Counted from the stretch's first letter, positions 7,841 to 16,125 are shown. The stretch is DNA of 64,000 bases from Thalassomonas viridans (GCF_000948985.2 NZ_CP059733.1:62001-126000), one strand, 5' to 3'. Program-made: numbers and translations. Notes: generated from the sequence alone by a model not told the origin.

Positions 7841-8716
7841 TTGCAAAGAAAAACTGAACTTGAATCTATTGAGCTTAGGCTGGTTCAATTAGAGCAAGAG
7901 AGAAAGCACTTGTTACTTCGAAAACAAGCGCTAATTTCTGCTATGAATGATGAGCGGCGGGTTGTCGTGAATTTCACTCCGGAGCAGAAGGTTCATATCT
8001 TTGCAGAGCTTTTTCGAGGACGAACTGACATTTATGCTAATCGCTGGCAGAATAAACAACAACGCAGTGGTTACTCTGTTGCTTGCCACAATGAATGGCA
8101 ACAGGGAAAATGTCATAAACCAAAAGTCAAATGTACTGAATGTTCATATCAGGCGTTTAAAAGGTTAGATCATCAAGCTATTTATCAGCATCTATCCGGT
8201 AAACAGTCAATTGGCCTTTACCCCTTGTTGGAAGATGATCATTGCTGGTTATTGGTAGTAGATTTTGACAAATCTGATTGGCGGGAAGCGGTAACGGCTT
8301 TTCGCAAAGCCTGTCATGAATGGCAACTCCCCTGCAGTGTTGAGATTTCTCGTTCCGGTAACGGGGCTCATGTCTGGCTGTTTTTTGATTCCCCTTTATT
8401 GGCTAGAGATGTTCGTCAGTTAGGTTTTTCCTTGTTGGATAAGGCGATGAGTTTTCATGCTGGTTTATCTTTTGAATCTTACGACAGGCTTTTTCCTAAT
8501 CAGGATGTATTACCTGTTGGCGGTTTTGGCAATTTGATTGCCCTGCCCTTGCAATATGGTCCACGGCAAAACGGTAATAGCGTGTTTGTTGATGAAGAGT
8601 TTCACGCATATTTCGATCAATGGGGTTATTTAGCTGCTATTGAAAAAGTGACTTTAAAACAAGTCGAGTCATGTTTAAATCAAAAAGAAATGGGTATACA
8701 AGTAGCTTCTGACTTA
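7841..8716 (+). pseudogene. TOTE-type AEP primase part of frameshifted gene
   Basis: The frame starts at TTG 7841 with a coiled-coil helix of about 30 residues. Next comes a module with conserved NRW, a zinc-like Cys set (CHNEW, GKC, CTEC) and YQHLSG near residue 120. An archaeo-eukaryotic primase core follows, with VVDFDK near residue 144, then SRSGNGAHVW and LFPNQD. This order is that of TOTE conflict-system primases, normally fused to a helicase in one protein. The frame stays open to 8809, but its homologous content stops near 8713. There it must shift by -1 to continue as LKPWEM and the helicase. The cause is either a one-base deletion or recoding at CTTAAAC (8713-8719). Without a shift only the primase would be made. 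Confidence 0.75.
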
Positions 8717-8727
8717 AACCTTGGGAA

Positions 8728-10209
8728 ATGTCATTCATTGGCAATAAGGAGGCTATTGCCGGCTGCCCTGTGGAAGTTACTCTGGTGTTGGCAAATCGTA
8801 TTTATATAGAAATTGATGCTTTACCACAGGCTTTGTTGGCAAAACTCAAGCGTATTGCCAGTTTTTCCAATCCGGTTTTCTTTAAAACCCAGGCCTTGCG
8901 TTTCTCAACTAACGGCATGCCCCGTTTTATTTGCTTGGCCTATGTAGAAAGCGGTTATTTATCTCTGCCCAGAGGCTGTATTGATGAAGTGATTGAGTTG
9001 CTCAGTCAGCAAGCCATAGAAATTAAGTTTGACGATAAACGTCGTAATGGTGTGCGATTAAAGGGCTTGGTGTTTAAAGGAGAACTTAGAAAAGATCAAA
9101 AAAAAGCCGTATCAGCTATGGTGAAGCATGATACTGGCGTACTGCATGCGCCAACGGCTTTTGGTAAAACGGTCACCGCCATAGGACTTATTAACAGGCG
9201 TAAGGTGAATACACTTATTCTGGTTCACAGTCGCCAGTTGTTGGATCAGTGGAAAGAGCGATTGGCTATTTTTCTTGGTGGTTGCGAAGTCGGAATAATA
9301 GGCGGAGGCAAACGTAAGCAAACTAAACAAGTTGATATAGCCACTTACCAGAGCATAATAAACCGCAAGGATAATACAGTAGACCCGATGTTATATGAGT
9401 ATGGGCAGGTTATCATCGATGAATGTCACCATATTCCCGCGTCAAATTATGAAATGATCTTGAGTGAAGTGCATGCCAAATTTGTGCTTGGTATTACTGC
9501 TACGCCGAACAGGCAAGACGGGCATCAACCGATTATATTTATGCAAGCAGGACCTATTCGGCATACTGTTGCAGCTGCAGGCGAAACCAGGTTTACTCAG
9601 CAAGTATTACTTAGCAATATACAAACCCAATTTCCTGTAGAGTTTTTAGAAAAAGATGCCCGACCGCATATCGCGGATGTTTATAGGTATTTGATGAATC
9701 ATAAGGAAAGAAATGATCTCATTATCTCTGATGTAGAGGTTGCGGTTAATCAAGGCCGAGTCCCCATTGTCTTAACAGAACGAAGAGAGCATGCTCAATT
9801 GATGGGTGAGCTATTGTCTGAAAGAGGCATTAGTTTTCAGGTATTACGCGGTGCAATGAGGGCTAAGGAAAGGGAAGCTGCGATGGCAGTTTTGAATGAA
9901 ACCCAGGTATTGGTTGCCACCGGTAAATATATAGGCGAAGGCTTTGATCTGCCTAAACTTGACACTTTGTTTCTAGCTCTGCCTATTTCCTGGAAAGGTT
10001 CTTTAGTTCAATATGTTGGGCGGATCCACAGACAATTTGAAGGTAAAGAAAAAGTTTTGGTTTATGACTATGTTGATGAGCTTTTGCCTATGCTGCAAAG
10101 GATGTATCAAAAACGAGCTAAAGGATATTCGGCAATGGATTACACAGTTACTGAAAAAGGAGAAGAGGAGTTACTACAAGCTCCACTTCAGTTGGAAGCA
10201 AATGATTGA
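8728..10209 (+). CDS. TOTE-type superfamily 2 helicase part
   Basis: The 493-codon frame holds the helicase half of a TOTE-like primase-helicase. Motifs in order are Walker A FGKT near residue 146, IIDECHH near residue 228 (a DEAH-box variant), GITATP near residue 254, and the C-terminal lobe with GEGFDLPKLD and QYVGRIHR near residue 430. The frame upstream reads LKPWE before the ATG at 8728, showing it originally continued from the primase. It may be made separately from this ATG or as a frameshift fusion. Biological role of TOTE systems, from family knowledge: counter-selfish-element conflict systems. Integrity of this copy is uncertain. Confidence 0.75.
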   Translation: MSFIGNKEAIAGCPVEVTLVLANRIYIEIDALPQALLAKLKRIASFSNPVFFKTQALRFSTNGMPRFICLAYVESGYLSLPRGCIDEVIELLSQQAIEIKFDDKRRNGVRLKGLVFKGELRKDQKKAVSAMVKHDTGVLHAPTAFGKTVTAIGLINRRKVNTLILVHSRQLLDQWKERLAIFLGGCEVGIIGGGKRKQTKQVDIATYQSIINRKDNTVDPMLYEYGQVIIDECHHIPASNYEMILSEVHAKFVLGITATPNRQDGHQPIIFMQAGPIRHTVAAAGETRFTQQVLLSNIQTQFPVEFLEKDARPHIADVYRYLMNHKERNDLIISDVEVAVNQGRVPIVLTERREHAQLMGELLSERGISFQVLRGAMRAKEREAAMAVLNETQVLVATGKYIGEGFDLPKLDTLFLALPISWKGSLVQYVGRIHRQFEGKEKVLVYDYVDELLPMLQRMYQKRAKGYSAMDYTVTEKGEEELLQAPLQLEAND

Positions 10210-10570
10210 TAACAATTTCAGTATGATTAAAGGTGCTTGGAATGTCTGCATGTCCAATGAATAAGATAAATATACTTGAATAGTTGCAATATTAATTCAT
10301 ACAAATCTGTTTATTTAAGTTAGGGCGCCTTTGATAGCTTTCTATTGATATATAGGTAAAATGCATAGATCGTTTTGTTATTCGGTTTTTGATATAAATG
10401 AGTGCAATTGATTTGTTTGCAGATGCTGGTGGTTACTGTGTAGCTCTGGCTTTGATAATTACAGGCAAAGCTGAATGCTCTTAGATTCAAACCATTATTA
10501 GTGGAAAACTCTATATGAACTTATACCTGGGAGAAACCTGGTCACAGCAACAATCAGGGGAGCTGATCTG
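10210..10570. other. Intergenic region inside element 2
   Basis: No convincing gene is present. A TTTCAGTATGAT string at 10,216-10,227 resembles the first half of a transposon-end repeat. A 28-codon frame at 10,398-10,484 starts like a cytosine-5 methyltransferase (AIDLFADAGG) but stops at once. The ribosome site GGGGAG of the AAA ATPase gene lies at 10,557-10,562. Confidence 0.4.
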
Positions 10571-11668
10571 ATGAAACAGGTAAAAAGTGAGTCTCACCTT
10601 AGCCACCTTAGCATTGAAGGTTATAAATCTATTGCTAAGTGTGACATGGAAATGGCGGCTCTTAACGTTTTGATAGGCGCTAATGGTGCGGGAAAGTCTA
10701 ATTTTATTAGTTTTTTTAAGTTGATTGCAACTGTTCTGGATGAGCGGCTACAAAGCTATGTAAGTAAATCAGGCGGACCTGATGCTTTATTGCATTTTGG
10801 ACGAAAAACCACGGAGCATCTGACTGCTAGTGTAAAATGTGGTGAAAATGGTTATGGTTTTAGGCTAGAGCCAACTAATGATAACCGCATGATGTTCGAA
10901 CGTGAAGCTCTATGGTGGAAGCCGCATGGGGAGTGGCGCCCTCGTAGTGGGCACTTTGAAAGTGTGGTAGAAGAGCAAAAACGTAAAACCGCTATTTATG
11001 ATTATACCATTCCAAGGTTACGCCAATGGCGTGTGTACCATTTCCATGATACCAGTGATTCTGCAAAAGTTAAGCAGATTCATCGTATTAATGATAATGA
11101 TTATCTGAGAGAAGATGGAGCTAACCTTGCCGCTTTTCTGTATCGATTACAAAGGCACCATGAAAGCCAGTACAAACGCATTGTTAAAACTATTCAGATG
11201 GTTGCGCCATTCTTTGGAAACTTTTACTTAAGGTCAACGCCTGATAGTCCTGACAATATACAGCTGGAATGGACAGAACTAGGGCAGGATATACCGTTTA
11301 AAGCCAGTGAGCTTTCCGATGGCACCTTGCGCTTTATTCTACTGGCAACGGTTTTGTTACAGCCTGAAGAATTTATGCCAAGTGCCATTATAGTAGATGA
11401 GCCTGAGCTTGGCTTACATCCTTATGCCATATCGGTTTTGGCTGCACTGATTAAAAGTGCTAGTTATTTACATCAGTTGATTATCTCTACTCAGTCAGTA
11501 GAACTTGTTAATGAGTTTGAGGCTGAAGACCTTATTGTGGTTGATAAAAAAGAGGGGGCGTCAACCTTTAAGCGTTTGGATGAAAACCACCTTAAAGAGT
11601 GGTTGGAAGATTATAGTCTTGGAGAGTTGTGGAAGAAAAACCTGCTTGGCGGGAGGCCACAACGATGA
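10571..11668 (+). CDS. AAA ATPase (ABC/OLD-like, AAA_21 type)
   Basis: The 365-residue protein has Walker A GANGAGKSN near residue 40, an ABC-like signature region SELSDGTLRF near residue 245, and Walker B IIVDEPELGLHP near residue 275. A switch segment STQS replaces the usual STHS. This is the architecture of single-subunit SMC/RecF-like ATPases of OLD, PARIS and Septu-type systems. The next gene overlaps it as ATGA, a strong sign of a functional pair. A GGGGAG site precedes the ATG. By analogy it may sense a phage-derived trigger and hold or release the partner effector; that is inference. Confidence 0.85.
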   Translation: MKQVKSESHLSHLSIEGYKSIAKCDMEMAALNVLIGANGAGKSNFISFFKLIATVLDERLQSYVSKSGGPDALLHFGRKTTEHLTASVKCGENGYGFRLEPTNDNRMMFEREALWWKPHGEWRPRSGHFESVVEEQKRKTAIYDYTIPRLRQWRVYHFHDTSDSAKVKQIHRINDNDYLREDGANLAAFLYRLQRHHESQYKRIVKTIQMVAPFFGNFYLRSTPDSPDNIQLEWTELGQDIPFKASELSDGTLRFILLATVLLQPEEFMPSAIIVDEPELGLHPYAISVLAALIKSASYLHQLIISTQSVELVNEFEAEDLIVVDKKEGASTFKRLDENHLKEWLEDYSLGELWKKNLLGGRPQR

Positions 11669-12324
11669 TCCGGGTTAATATCTTGGTTGAGGGGCAAACA
11701 GAAGAGACTTTTGTTCGTGACGTTTTGATTCCTGCATATTCAAGTGCTGGCATTTTCTTTACGGCTATCTTGGCTGAGACCAGTCCCGGGCATAAAGGCG
11801 GTATTGTAAACTACGGTAAAACTAAACGTCAGTTGGTGCGTTTGTGCCAGAGAGATCAAAGTGCCTATGTGACGACTATGATTGATTACTATGGCTTGCC
11901 AACCGATTTTCCCGGCATAAATGATTCTGCTATTTCTAATGAGGTAAACATTCAAACTCGTATGGAATTGCTAGAAAGTGCATTGGAGTTGGATGTTAAT
12001 CAGAACAACTTTATTGCCAATTATTTGCTTCATGAGTTTGAGGCATTACTGTTTTGTCAGCCTGATAAATTTGAAACTTGGCTAGATAATGCCCCTGTTT
12101 CAGATTTAGAGAGAGTGAGAGCTGAATTCCCAACGCCTGAGCATATTAATAATAGTCCACAAACATCCCCGTCAAAACGTATCATGGCGATGGCTCCTCA
12201 TTATAAAAAAGTACTGCATGGCCCTATGATAGCTGGAGACATAGGCCTTGAAAATATTCGCCAACAGTGCCCTCATTTTAATCATTGGCTGGAACGTATT
12301 GAAGCGTTAGCTGTAAATAATTAA
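11665..12324 (+). CDS. DUF4276 family protein, putative effector partner
   Basis: This 219-residue protein begins VNILVEGQTEETFVRDVL, then has MIDYYGLPTDFPG near residue 70 and LLHEFEALLF near residue 118. These are the hallmarks of DUF4276, whose acidic residues resemble a TOPRIM-like metal site. The start at 11,665 gives a 4-base overlap with the ATPase stop. ATPase plus TOPRIM-like nuclease pairs are known as phage defence (for example PARIS, with a different DUF), so a nuclease role is plausible but unproven. No frame damage is visible. Confidence 0.8.
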   Translation: MIRVNILVEGQTEETFVRDVLIPAYSSAGIFFTAILAETSPGHKGGIVNYGKTKRQLVRLCQRDQSAYVTTMIDYYGLPTDFPGINDSAISNEVNIQTRMELLESALELDVNQNNFIANYLLHEFEALLFCQPDKFETWLDNAPVSDLERVRAEFPTPEHINNSPQTSPSKRIMAMAPHYKKVLHGPMIAGDIGLENIRQQCPHFNHWLERIEALAVNN

Positions 12325-12627
12325 TATCGGGCTTAAAGAGCAAGATGAGTAATACGCAGTAACTTAGTCTCTCTATTTTATATGAATATATAGAAGCTAT
12401 TTTCAGTATGATACTTTATTACTCAAAATTTTGATGTTTTTTGAAGATTGCCAAATTCAGTATGAAACTTTATTTTTAGAGCTTGGAAAAATCTAACAGA
12501 AGAATGGGCCCTGTGAGGTAATCCAGTATGTAGATAAAGTAAGTTCACTATTGTGTGATTAGAAGTGCTTCTCTACCTGCCTTTAGCTATAGTTAAAGGC
12601 TCAGTGTTAGTTTTAAAAGGATTTAAA
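12325..12627. other. Intergenic: distal transposon end plus effector leader
   Basis: It contains the distal-end repeats of element 2 (12,401-12,528) and the 99-base leader of the effector gene. The leader starts at TGTAGATAAAGT (12,529) and has an AAAAGGA ribosome site before ATG 12,628. No other gene is seen. Confidence 0.6.
12401..12528. repeat. Second copy of Tn7-like distal end, terminus lost
   Basis: Aligning 12,401-12,530 with 7431-7560 gives 114 identical bases of 130 by hand count. The CAGTATG repeats at 12,404, 12,458 and 12,524 have exactly the same spacing (54, 66) as in element 1. After the third CAGTATG the expected ACTTTATTACTCTCCCACA is absent and effector-leader DNA begins. 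Confidence 0.8.
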
Positions 12628-12762
12628 ATGACCAGCCCTTCTGTTCAAGAAAAAGCAATTGAAATTTGCTTTCCGGACAATAACGCTTTTGCATTGCCGT
12701 GTGATCCCAATAACCCGGCAGAAATAGCCTGTTTCAGGCAAGATAATCCACATATTAAAAGC
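12529..12762. repeat. Effector leader and 5' end, copy 1 of direct repeat
   Basis: This 234-base block is repeated colinearly at 15,403-15,636. It covers the leader (TGTAGATAAAGT onward) and the first 45 codons of the effector. The two ATGs lie at the same offset of 99 bases. It marks an ancient duplication of the toxin-immunity unit. Confidence 0.85.
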
Positions 12763-13533
12763 ACAGTTATTCCTCCTGGGACGCCGTATATTCTTCGAAG
12801 GGAAATCGGTGAAAATCCCCGCCCATGGCAGGAGTTGAGGCCTGATCTTTCTGATACTTTTACCCGGCTGAATAATCTAGATGCTGAAACCAGACGAAAC
12901 ATTGCCAATATGAATCAGACATTTGGTAGTGAATTGCTGGTTGCTTTGTCTGAATTTCACCGTGTTGAAATTGCTCCTCTGGTGTTAAGAGCTAAAGAGT
13001 ACGCGAAGAATAAAGTATGGAAACCCGTAAATAAGGAATCTGGTGGTTTGATTGGAGCCGGTGTAGGGGCACTAGATAATCGTTTAACTAACTTTAATAA
13101 GGCGGTTCTGGAGAGTCAGCGGGCACTTGAAGAAGTACGTAAAGGCTATCAGGCTAAAATCCCCAAGCTGGAGCTATATAAATTAGAGCAGACCGCGAGA
13201 GAGTTGTTGTGTGAAATGAAACATAACTTTCAGGCTGAGCTGACTAAATATATGGGCAATGCCAGAGCAAGTGTCAGAGGTACCGTATGGAGTAATCCGG
13301 AGCGTGCCATAGCTATTGCCAAAAGTGGCCGAACAGCTACTCCTATCCAATTATCAAATGCTAAAGAAATGCAAAGGATTAAAGAGCTTGGCCTGGTGGG
13401 AAAGTTGGCCGGTCCAGGGCTGCTGATACTCGATATTGGAGTTAGAGTTGGTAATGTGCATGTAGATCTGAAGTGGTCTAATACAGCCGGACACCTCTAA
13501 TGACATAAAGTATAATGTCCCGTAGAGGTAAAT

Positions 13534-13839
13534 ATGAGTAATAAATCTAAACGTCCAAAGTATTCAGTAGAGTTTAAGCAAGATGCTGTAAAGCTGGTAA
13601 CCGAGCAAGGTTATACTCAGCAAGAAGCAGCTGATAGTTTAGGAATTTCACTTAGTGCTATCGGTCGCTGGGTTCGTACAGAGCAAGGCTATCGTTCACC
13701 AAGTTCAGGTAAACAAACCAACACTAACTTAGCTGAACGAGCTGAATTAGAAAAGCTACGAAAAGAAGTCGCTAAATTGAAAATGGAGCGAGATATTTTA
13801 AAAAAGGCCGCAGTCTTCTTTGCGAAGGAAAACGAATAA
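13534..13839 (+). CDS. IS3-family OrfA (DNA-binding transposase subunit)
   Basis: The 101-residue protein has an N-terminal helix-turn-helix (YTQQEAADSLGISLSAIGRWV, residues 30-50) and a C-terminal leucine-zipper-like helix (ELEKLRKEVAKLKMERDILKKA). This is the standard OrfA plan for inverted-repeat recognition and dimerisation. A slippery A AAA AAG at 13,800-13,806 lies near its 3' end and allows -1 frameshifting into OrfB, which produces the OrfAB transposase in this family. Confidence 0.93.
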   Translation: MSNKSKRPKYSVEFKQDAVKLVTEQGYTQQEAADSLGISLSAIGRWVRTEQGYRSPSSGKQTNTNLAERAELEKLRKEVAKLKMERDILKKAAVFFAKENE

Positions 13840-13886
13840 GGTTTCAATTTATTCGTGAGAATAAGAAGACTTGGCCAGTTCTTCAA

Positions 13887-14699
13887 ATGTGCAGAGTAAT
13901 GGAAGTTAGCTCCAGTGCTTTTTATGATTGGTGTAATAGACCTATAGCGCCCGATAATCGGCAAAATAGTTTAGATGAAGATGCCCGTAAACTTTTCACA
14001 GAGCACAGGCAAACACTCGGCTCTAGACGTATGGTGAAGGAATTAATTAAGCTTGGCCATCAAGTAGGACGATTTAAGGTTCGTCGTATGATGGCAAGAT
14101 TAGGTTTGATAGCTCGTTACCCCAAAAAATTTAAGGTAACAACTGACAGCGAGCATAACTATGGTATAGCGCCCAACATACTCGCTCGGCAGTTTGATGT
14201 TAATCAGCCTAATCAGGTTTGGACAACAGACATCACATACGTTTGGACCCTGCAAGGTTGGATGTATCTGGCGGCCGTAATGGATCTTTCTAACCGCCAA
14301 ATCGTTGGTTGGGCAATTGATGAACACATGCGTACTGAACTGTGTGTCAAAGCCTTACAAATGGCCTATTGGCGTAGAAAACCCGGTAAAGGGCTTATCC
14401 ATCACTCAGATCGTGGAAGCCAATATGCTAGCGATAAATACCGCAAGCATCTAAGAACGATGGGGATGCAAGCTAGCATGAGCGGTAAAGGGGATTGCTG
14501 GGACAACGCACCAACAGAGCGTTTTTTCAGAAGTTTAAAATATGAGCAGTTAAATTATCAAAGCTTTCGAACTAAGTCAGAAGCCAAGCTCAGCATTTTA
14601 GATTATTTGGCGTATTACAACAGCAAACGGCCTCATTCAAAACTGGGTTATGTTTCGCCAATGGAATACGAACGAATAAAATTAGCCGATGTAGCTTAA
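13887..14699 (+). CDS. IS3-family OrfB (DDE integrase-core transposase)
   Basis: The 270-residue frame holds the HTH_21 region (TLGSRRMVKELIKLG) and an rve integrase core. The DDE residues are visible in TTDITYV, HHSDRGSQY and DNAPTERFF. The frame is open upstream of the listed ATG back to the A6G heptamer at 13,800. The bases between 13,806 and 13,887 therefore encode the typical OrfB N-terminus (FIRENKKTWPV), read as the OrfAB fusion. No frame damage is seen. Confidence 0.93.
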   Translation: MCRVMEVSSSAFYDWCNRPIAPDNRQNSLDEDARKLFTEHRQTLGSRRMVKELIKLGHQVGRFKVRRMMARLGLIARYPKKFKVTTDSEHNYGIAPNILARQFDVNQPNQVWTTDITYVWTLQGWMYLAAVMDLSNRQIVGWAIDEHMRTELCVKALQMAYWRRKPGKGLIHHSDRGSQYASDKYRKHLRTMGMQASMSGKGDCWDNAPTERFFRSLKYEQLNYQSFRTKSEAKLSILDYLAYYNSKRPHSKLGYVSPMEYERIKLADVA

Positions 14700-15036
14700 C
14701 TAGGTGTCCAGTTTGACTTGACCATTACAATCAGATGTCGGGACTAGATTGGCAAAGACGTGCTGTTGTTGAGACTACGGGATTAGGAACTGCCGGCTTT
14801 TTGGGAACTGCAGGTGTATATGCCGGTGGTGCTGTAGGTACCGCAGCGATTAGTGCTCTTAATGTTGCTTTATTGGCAACACCAGTGGGTTGGTGTGTAG
14901 TTATCGGTTCGGGTCTGGCTTTGGGGTATCTGGCTGCTAAAGGGGGTGATATAGCTGGCCAGTGGCTTGCTGGGTTGTTTTATGATGCCAGTGCAAGTAT
15001 CAAATGGAATCGCTTATTTTAATTTGAGGCTTTAGC

Positions 15037-15387
15037 ATGATTGAGATTACTACAGAGCTATTGTTTGCCATCATTTTTGCACTATCAATTTTTGTGGCGG
15101 GGATTGCTACTTTTTGTTTTATCCGGATTTCCGGTAAGCATATCGAACGGGAAATGAAGAAGGAAGGAAAGGTACCGCCGGGGTGGGATTCAACCATGGG
15201 GTTCAGATATGGACTTTATGCTATTACTATTGTGCGTAATTCCATAGGGCCCATGTCATTTGTTGATGATGAAGCTGTGTTGCGGCATGCCCGTAAGAAA
15301 GACAGGTTTTTAGCACTGTTTTTGGTGATCTCTACGATTGTGTTGATGGTTGTAGGTTGTCTGGTTTATTTTTTATATGCGTCCTAG
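15037..15387 (+). CDS. Two-TM immunity-like protein, paralogue 1
   Basis: The 116-residue protein has two membrane helices (residues 8-30 and 93-113) flanking a polar loop with the family core RISGKHIEREMKKEGK, PPGWDST, then FVDDEAVLRHARKKDR. It starts 14 bases after the effector stop, with a GAGG ribosome site, so it belongs to the same transcription unit. A small two-helix inner-membrane protein directly after a putative pore-forming effector is the expected form of an immunity protein. Four further paralogues follow. I know no family name, and function is inferred from position and topology. Confidence 0.7.
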   Translation: MIEITTELLFAIIFALSIFVAGIATFCFIRISGKHIEREMKKEGKVPPGWDSTMGFRYGLYAITIVRNSIGPMSFVDDEAVLRHARKKDRFLALFLVISTIVLMVVGCLVYFLYAS

Positions 15388-15402
15388 TTTGAAGTTTTTT
15401 AG

Positions 15403-15660
15403 TGTAAATAAAGTCAGTTCACTATTGTGTGATTAGAAGTACTTCTCTGCCTGCCTTTAGCTATAGTTAAAGGCTCAGTATCAATTTTAAAAGGATTTAA
15501 AATGACCAGACCTTCTGCTCAAGAAAAAGCAATTGAAATATGCTTTCCGAACAATAACGTCTTTGCATTGCCGTGCGATCTCAATAACCCTGTAGAAATA
15601 GCCTGCTTCAGGCAAGATAATCCACATAGTAAAAGCCTTAATTGGAATCGACTATCTTAA
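15403..15660 (+). pseudogene. Deletion remnant of a second effector gene
   Basis: Bases 15,403-15,636 repeat 12,529-12,762 (leader plus first 45 codons). The text then jumps to TGGAATCG and a stop, matching the last codons of the full effector (KWNRL, stop at 15,022). The result is a 52-codon frame (15,502-15,660) with about 320 codons deleted from the middle. An immunity-like gene follows 17 bases later, just as after the complete effector. It shows that whole effector-immunity units were duplicated and that the toxin part was then lost. Confidence 0.85.
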
Positions 15661-15677
15661 TTTTATAGGGAGATAGA

Positions 15678-16028
15678 ATGATTGAAGACACTGCTGAGCT
15701 ATGGTTTGCCATTGTTCTTACTATTATATTGTTTGTGATGGCTATCGCTACTTTTTGTTTCATTAGGATTTCTGGTAAACATATTGAGCGGGAAATGAAG
15801 AAGGAGGGGAAGTTGCCCCCAGGGTGGGATTCCACCATGGGACTCAGGTATGGATTTTATGCCATTACCATTGTACGAAATTCTATAGCACCTATGTCGT
15901 TTGTCGATGATGAAGCTGTTTTACGTCATGCCCGAAAAAAGGACAGGTACCTTGCATTATTTTTGGTAATTTCATCAATTGCTTTAATGATTGTAGGTGG
16001 GCTGGTTTATTTTTTATATGTGCCTTAA
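15678..16028 (+). CDS. Two-TM immunity-like protein, paralogue 2
   Basis: 116 residues, with the same two-helix plan and an almost identical central core (GKHIEREMKKEGKLPPGWDS). It is closest to paralogue 1; variation is concentrated in the first 20 residues and the last helix. It follows the effector remnant directly, with GGGAG at 15,667. It probably once protected against the lost second effector and is kept as orphan immunity; this is inference. Confidence 0.7.
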   Translation: MIEDTAELWFAIVLTIILFVMAIATFCFIRISGKHIEREMKKEGKLPPGWDSTMGLRYGFYAITIVRNSIAPMSFVDDEAVLRHARKKDRYLALFLVISSIALMIVGGLVYFLYVP

Positions 16029-16057
16029 TTGGGCTGTTTTTCTATTGATAGCGATGG

Positions 16058-16125
16058 AAAGTATCGTATTGAAACTGTTCTGGTTTTAAGTGCAAGCAAG
16101 GCGTTTTTTATGAGAACTTTAAATT
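16058..16125. mobile_element. Decayed copy of Tn7-like proximal end
   Basis: AAAGTATCGTATTGAAACTG and the following bases match the left end of element 2 (AAAGTATCATACTGAAACCG at 7601-7620) with few differences. Similarity resumes at GGCGTTTTTTATG (16,098-16,110) against GGCGGTTTTTTATG before the tnsA-like ATG at 7663. The terminal TGTGGGAG is missing. It appears to be a remnant of another insertion of the same transposon family. Confidence 0.45.

Larger units (their letters stand above)
7587..12528. mobile_element. Decayed Tn7-like element 2 carrying defence-type genes
   Basis: It starts with TGTGGGAG at 7587 and ends in a copy of the distal-end repeats at 12,401-12,528, an extent of about 4.9 kb. 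Contents are a possible tnsA relic, a frameshifted TOTE-type primase-helicase, and an AAA ATPase with DUF4276. The extreme right terminus is missing: after the third CAGTATG the sequence switches to effector-locus DNA. With no intact tns genes it could move only in trans, and without its terminus probably not at all. Element 1 ends 5 bases away, matching the 5-bp target duplication of Tn7 relatives. Confidence 0.6.
13469..14729 (+). mobile_element. IS3-family insertion sequence, 1261 bp
   Basis: Imperfect 28-base terminal inverted repeats start TGAAGTGGTC at 13,469 and end GACCATTACA at 14,729, sharing GGACACCT at their inner ends. The 3-bp direct repeat ATC flanks it (13,466-13,468 and 14,730-14,732). 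It encodes OrfA and OrfB with a canonical A6G frameshift heptamer. All parts look intact, so the insertion is probably recent. Confidence 0.9.
12628..15022 (+). pseudogene. Putative membrane-acting effector gene split by IS3 element
   Basis: Removing the IS (13,469-14,729) and one ATC target copy joins codons in frame (VGNVHVD to QMSGLDWQRR) and gives a 376-residue protein. The start at 12,628 follows AAAAGGA. The N-terminal 70 residues resemble a small carrier or LysM-like domain. A helical middle follows, and the last 95 residues are a Gly/Ala-rich hydrophobic stretch (GLGTAGFLGTAGVYAGGAVG, then two further hydrophobic helices), as in pore-forming toxins. No signal peptide is seen. Five two-helix membrane genes follow, as expected of immunity proteins. 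Delivery by a type VI secretion system is inferred; no T6SS gene is here. In its present state only a toxin-less N-terminal fragment can be made. Confidence 0.7.

Noticed and set aside
10216..10227. Isolated TTTCAGTATGAT string as an inner transposon-end site
   Set aside because: It lacks the following ACTTTATT and any neighbouring copies; probably chance.
10398..10484. 28-codon frame starting like a cytosine-5 methyltransferase (AIDLFADAGG)
   Set aside because: The similarity covers about ten residues, the next catalytic motifs are absent and there is no ribosome site. It could be a vestige but cannot be supported.
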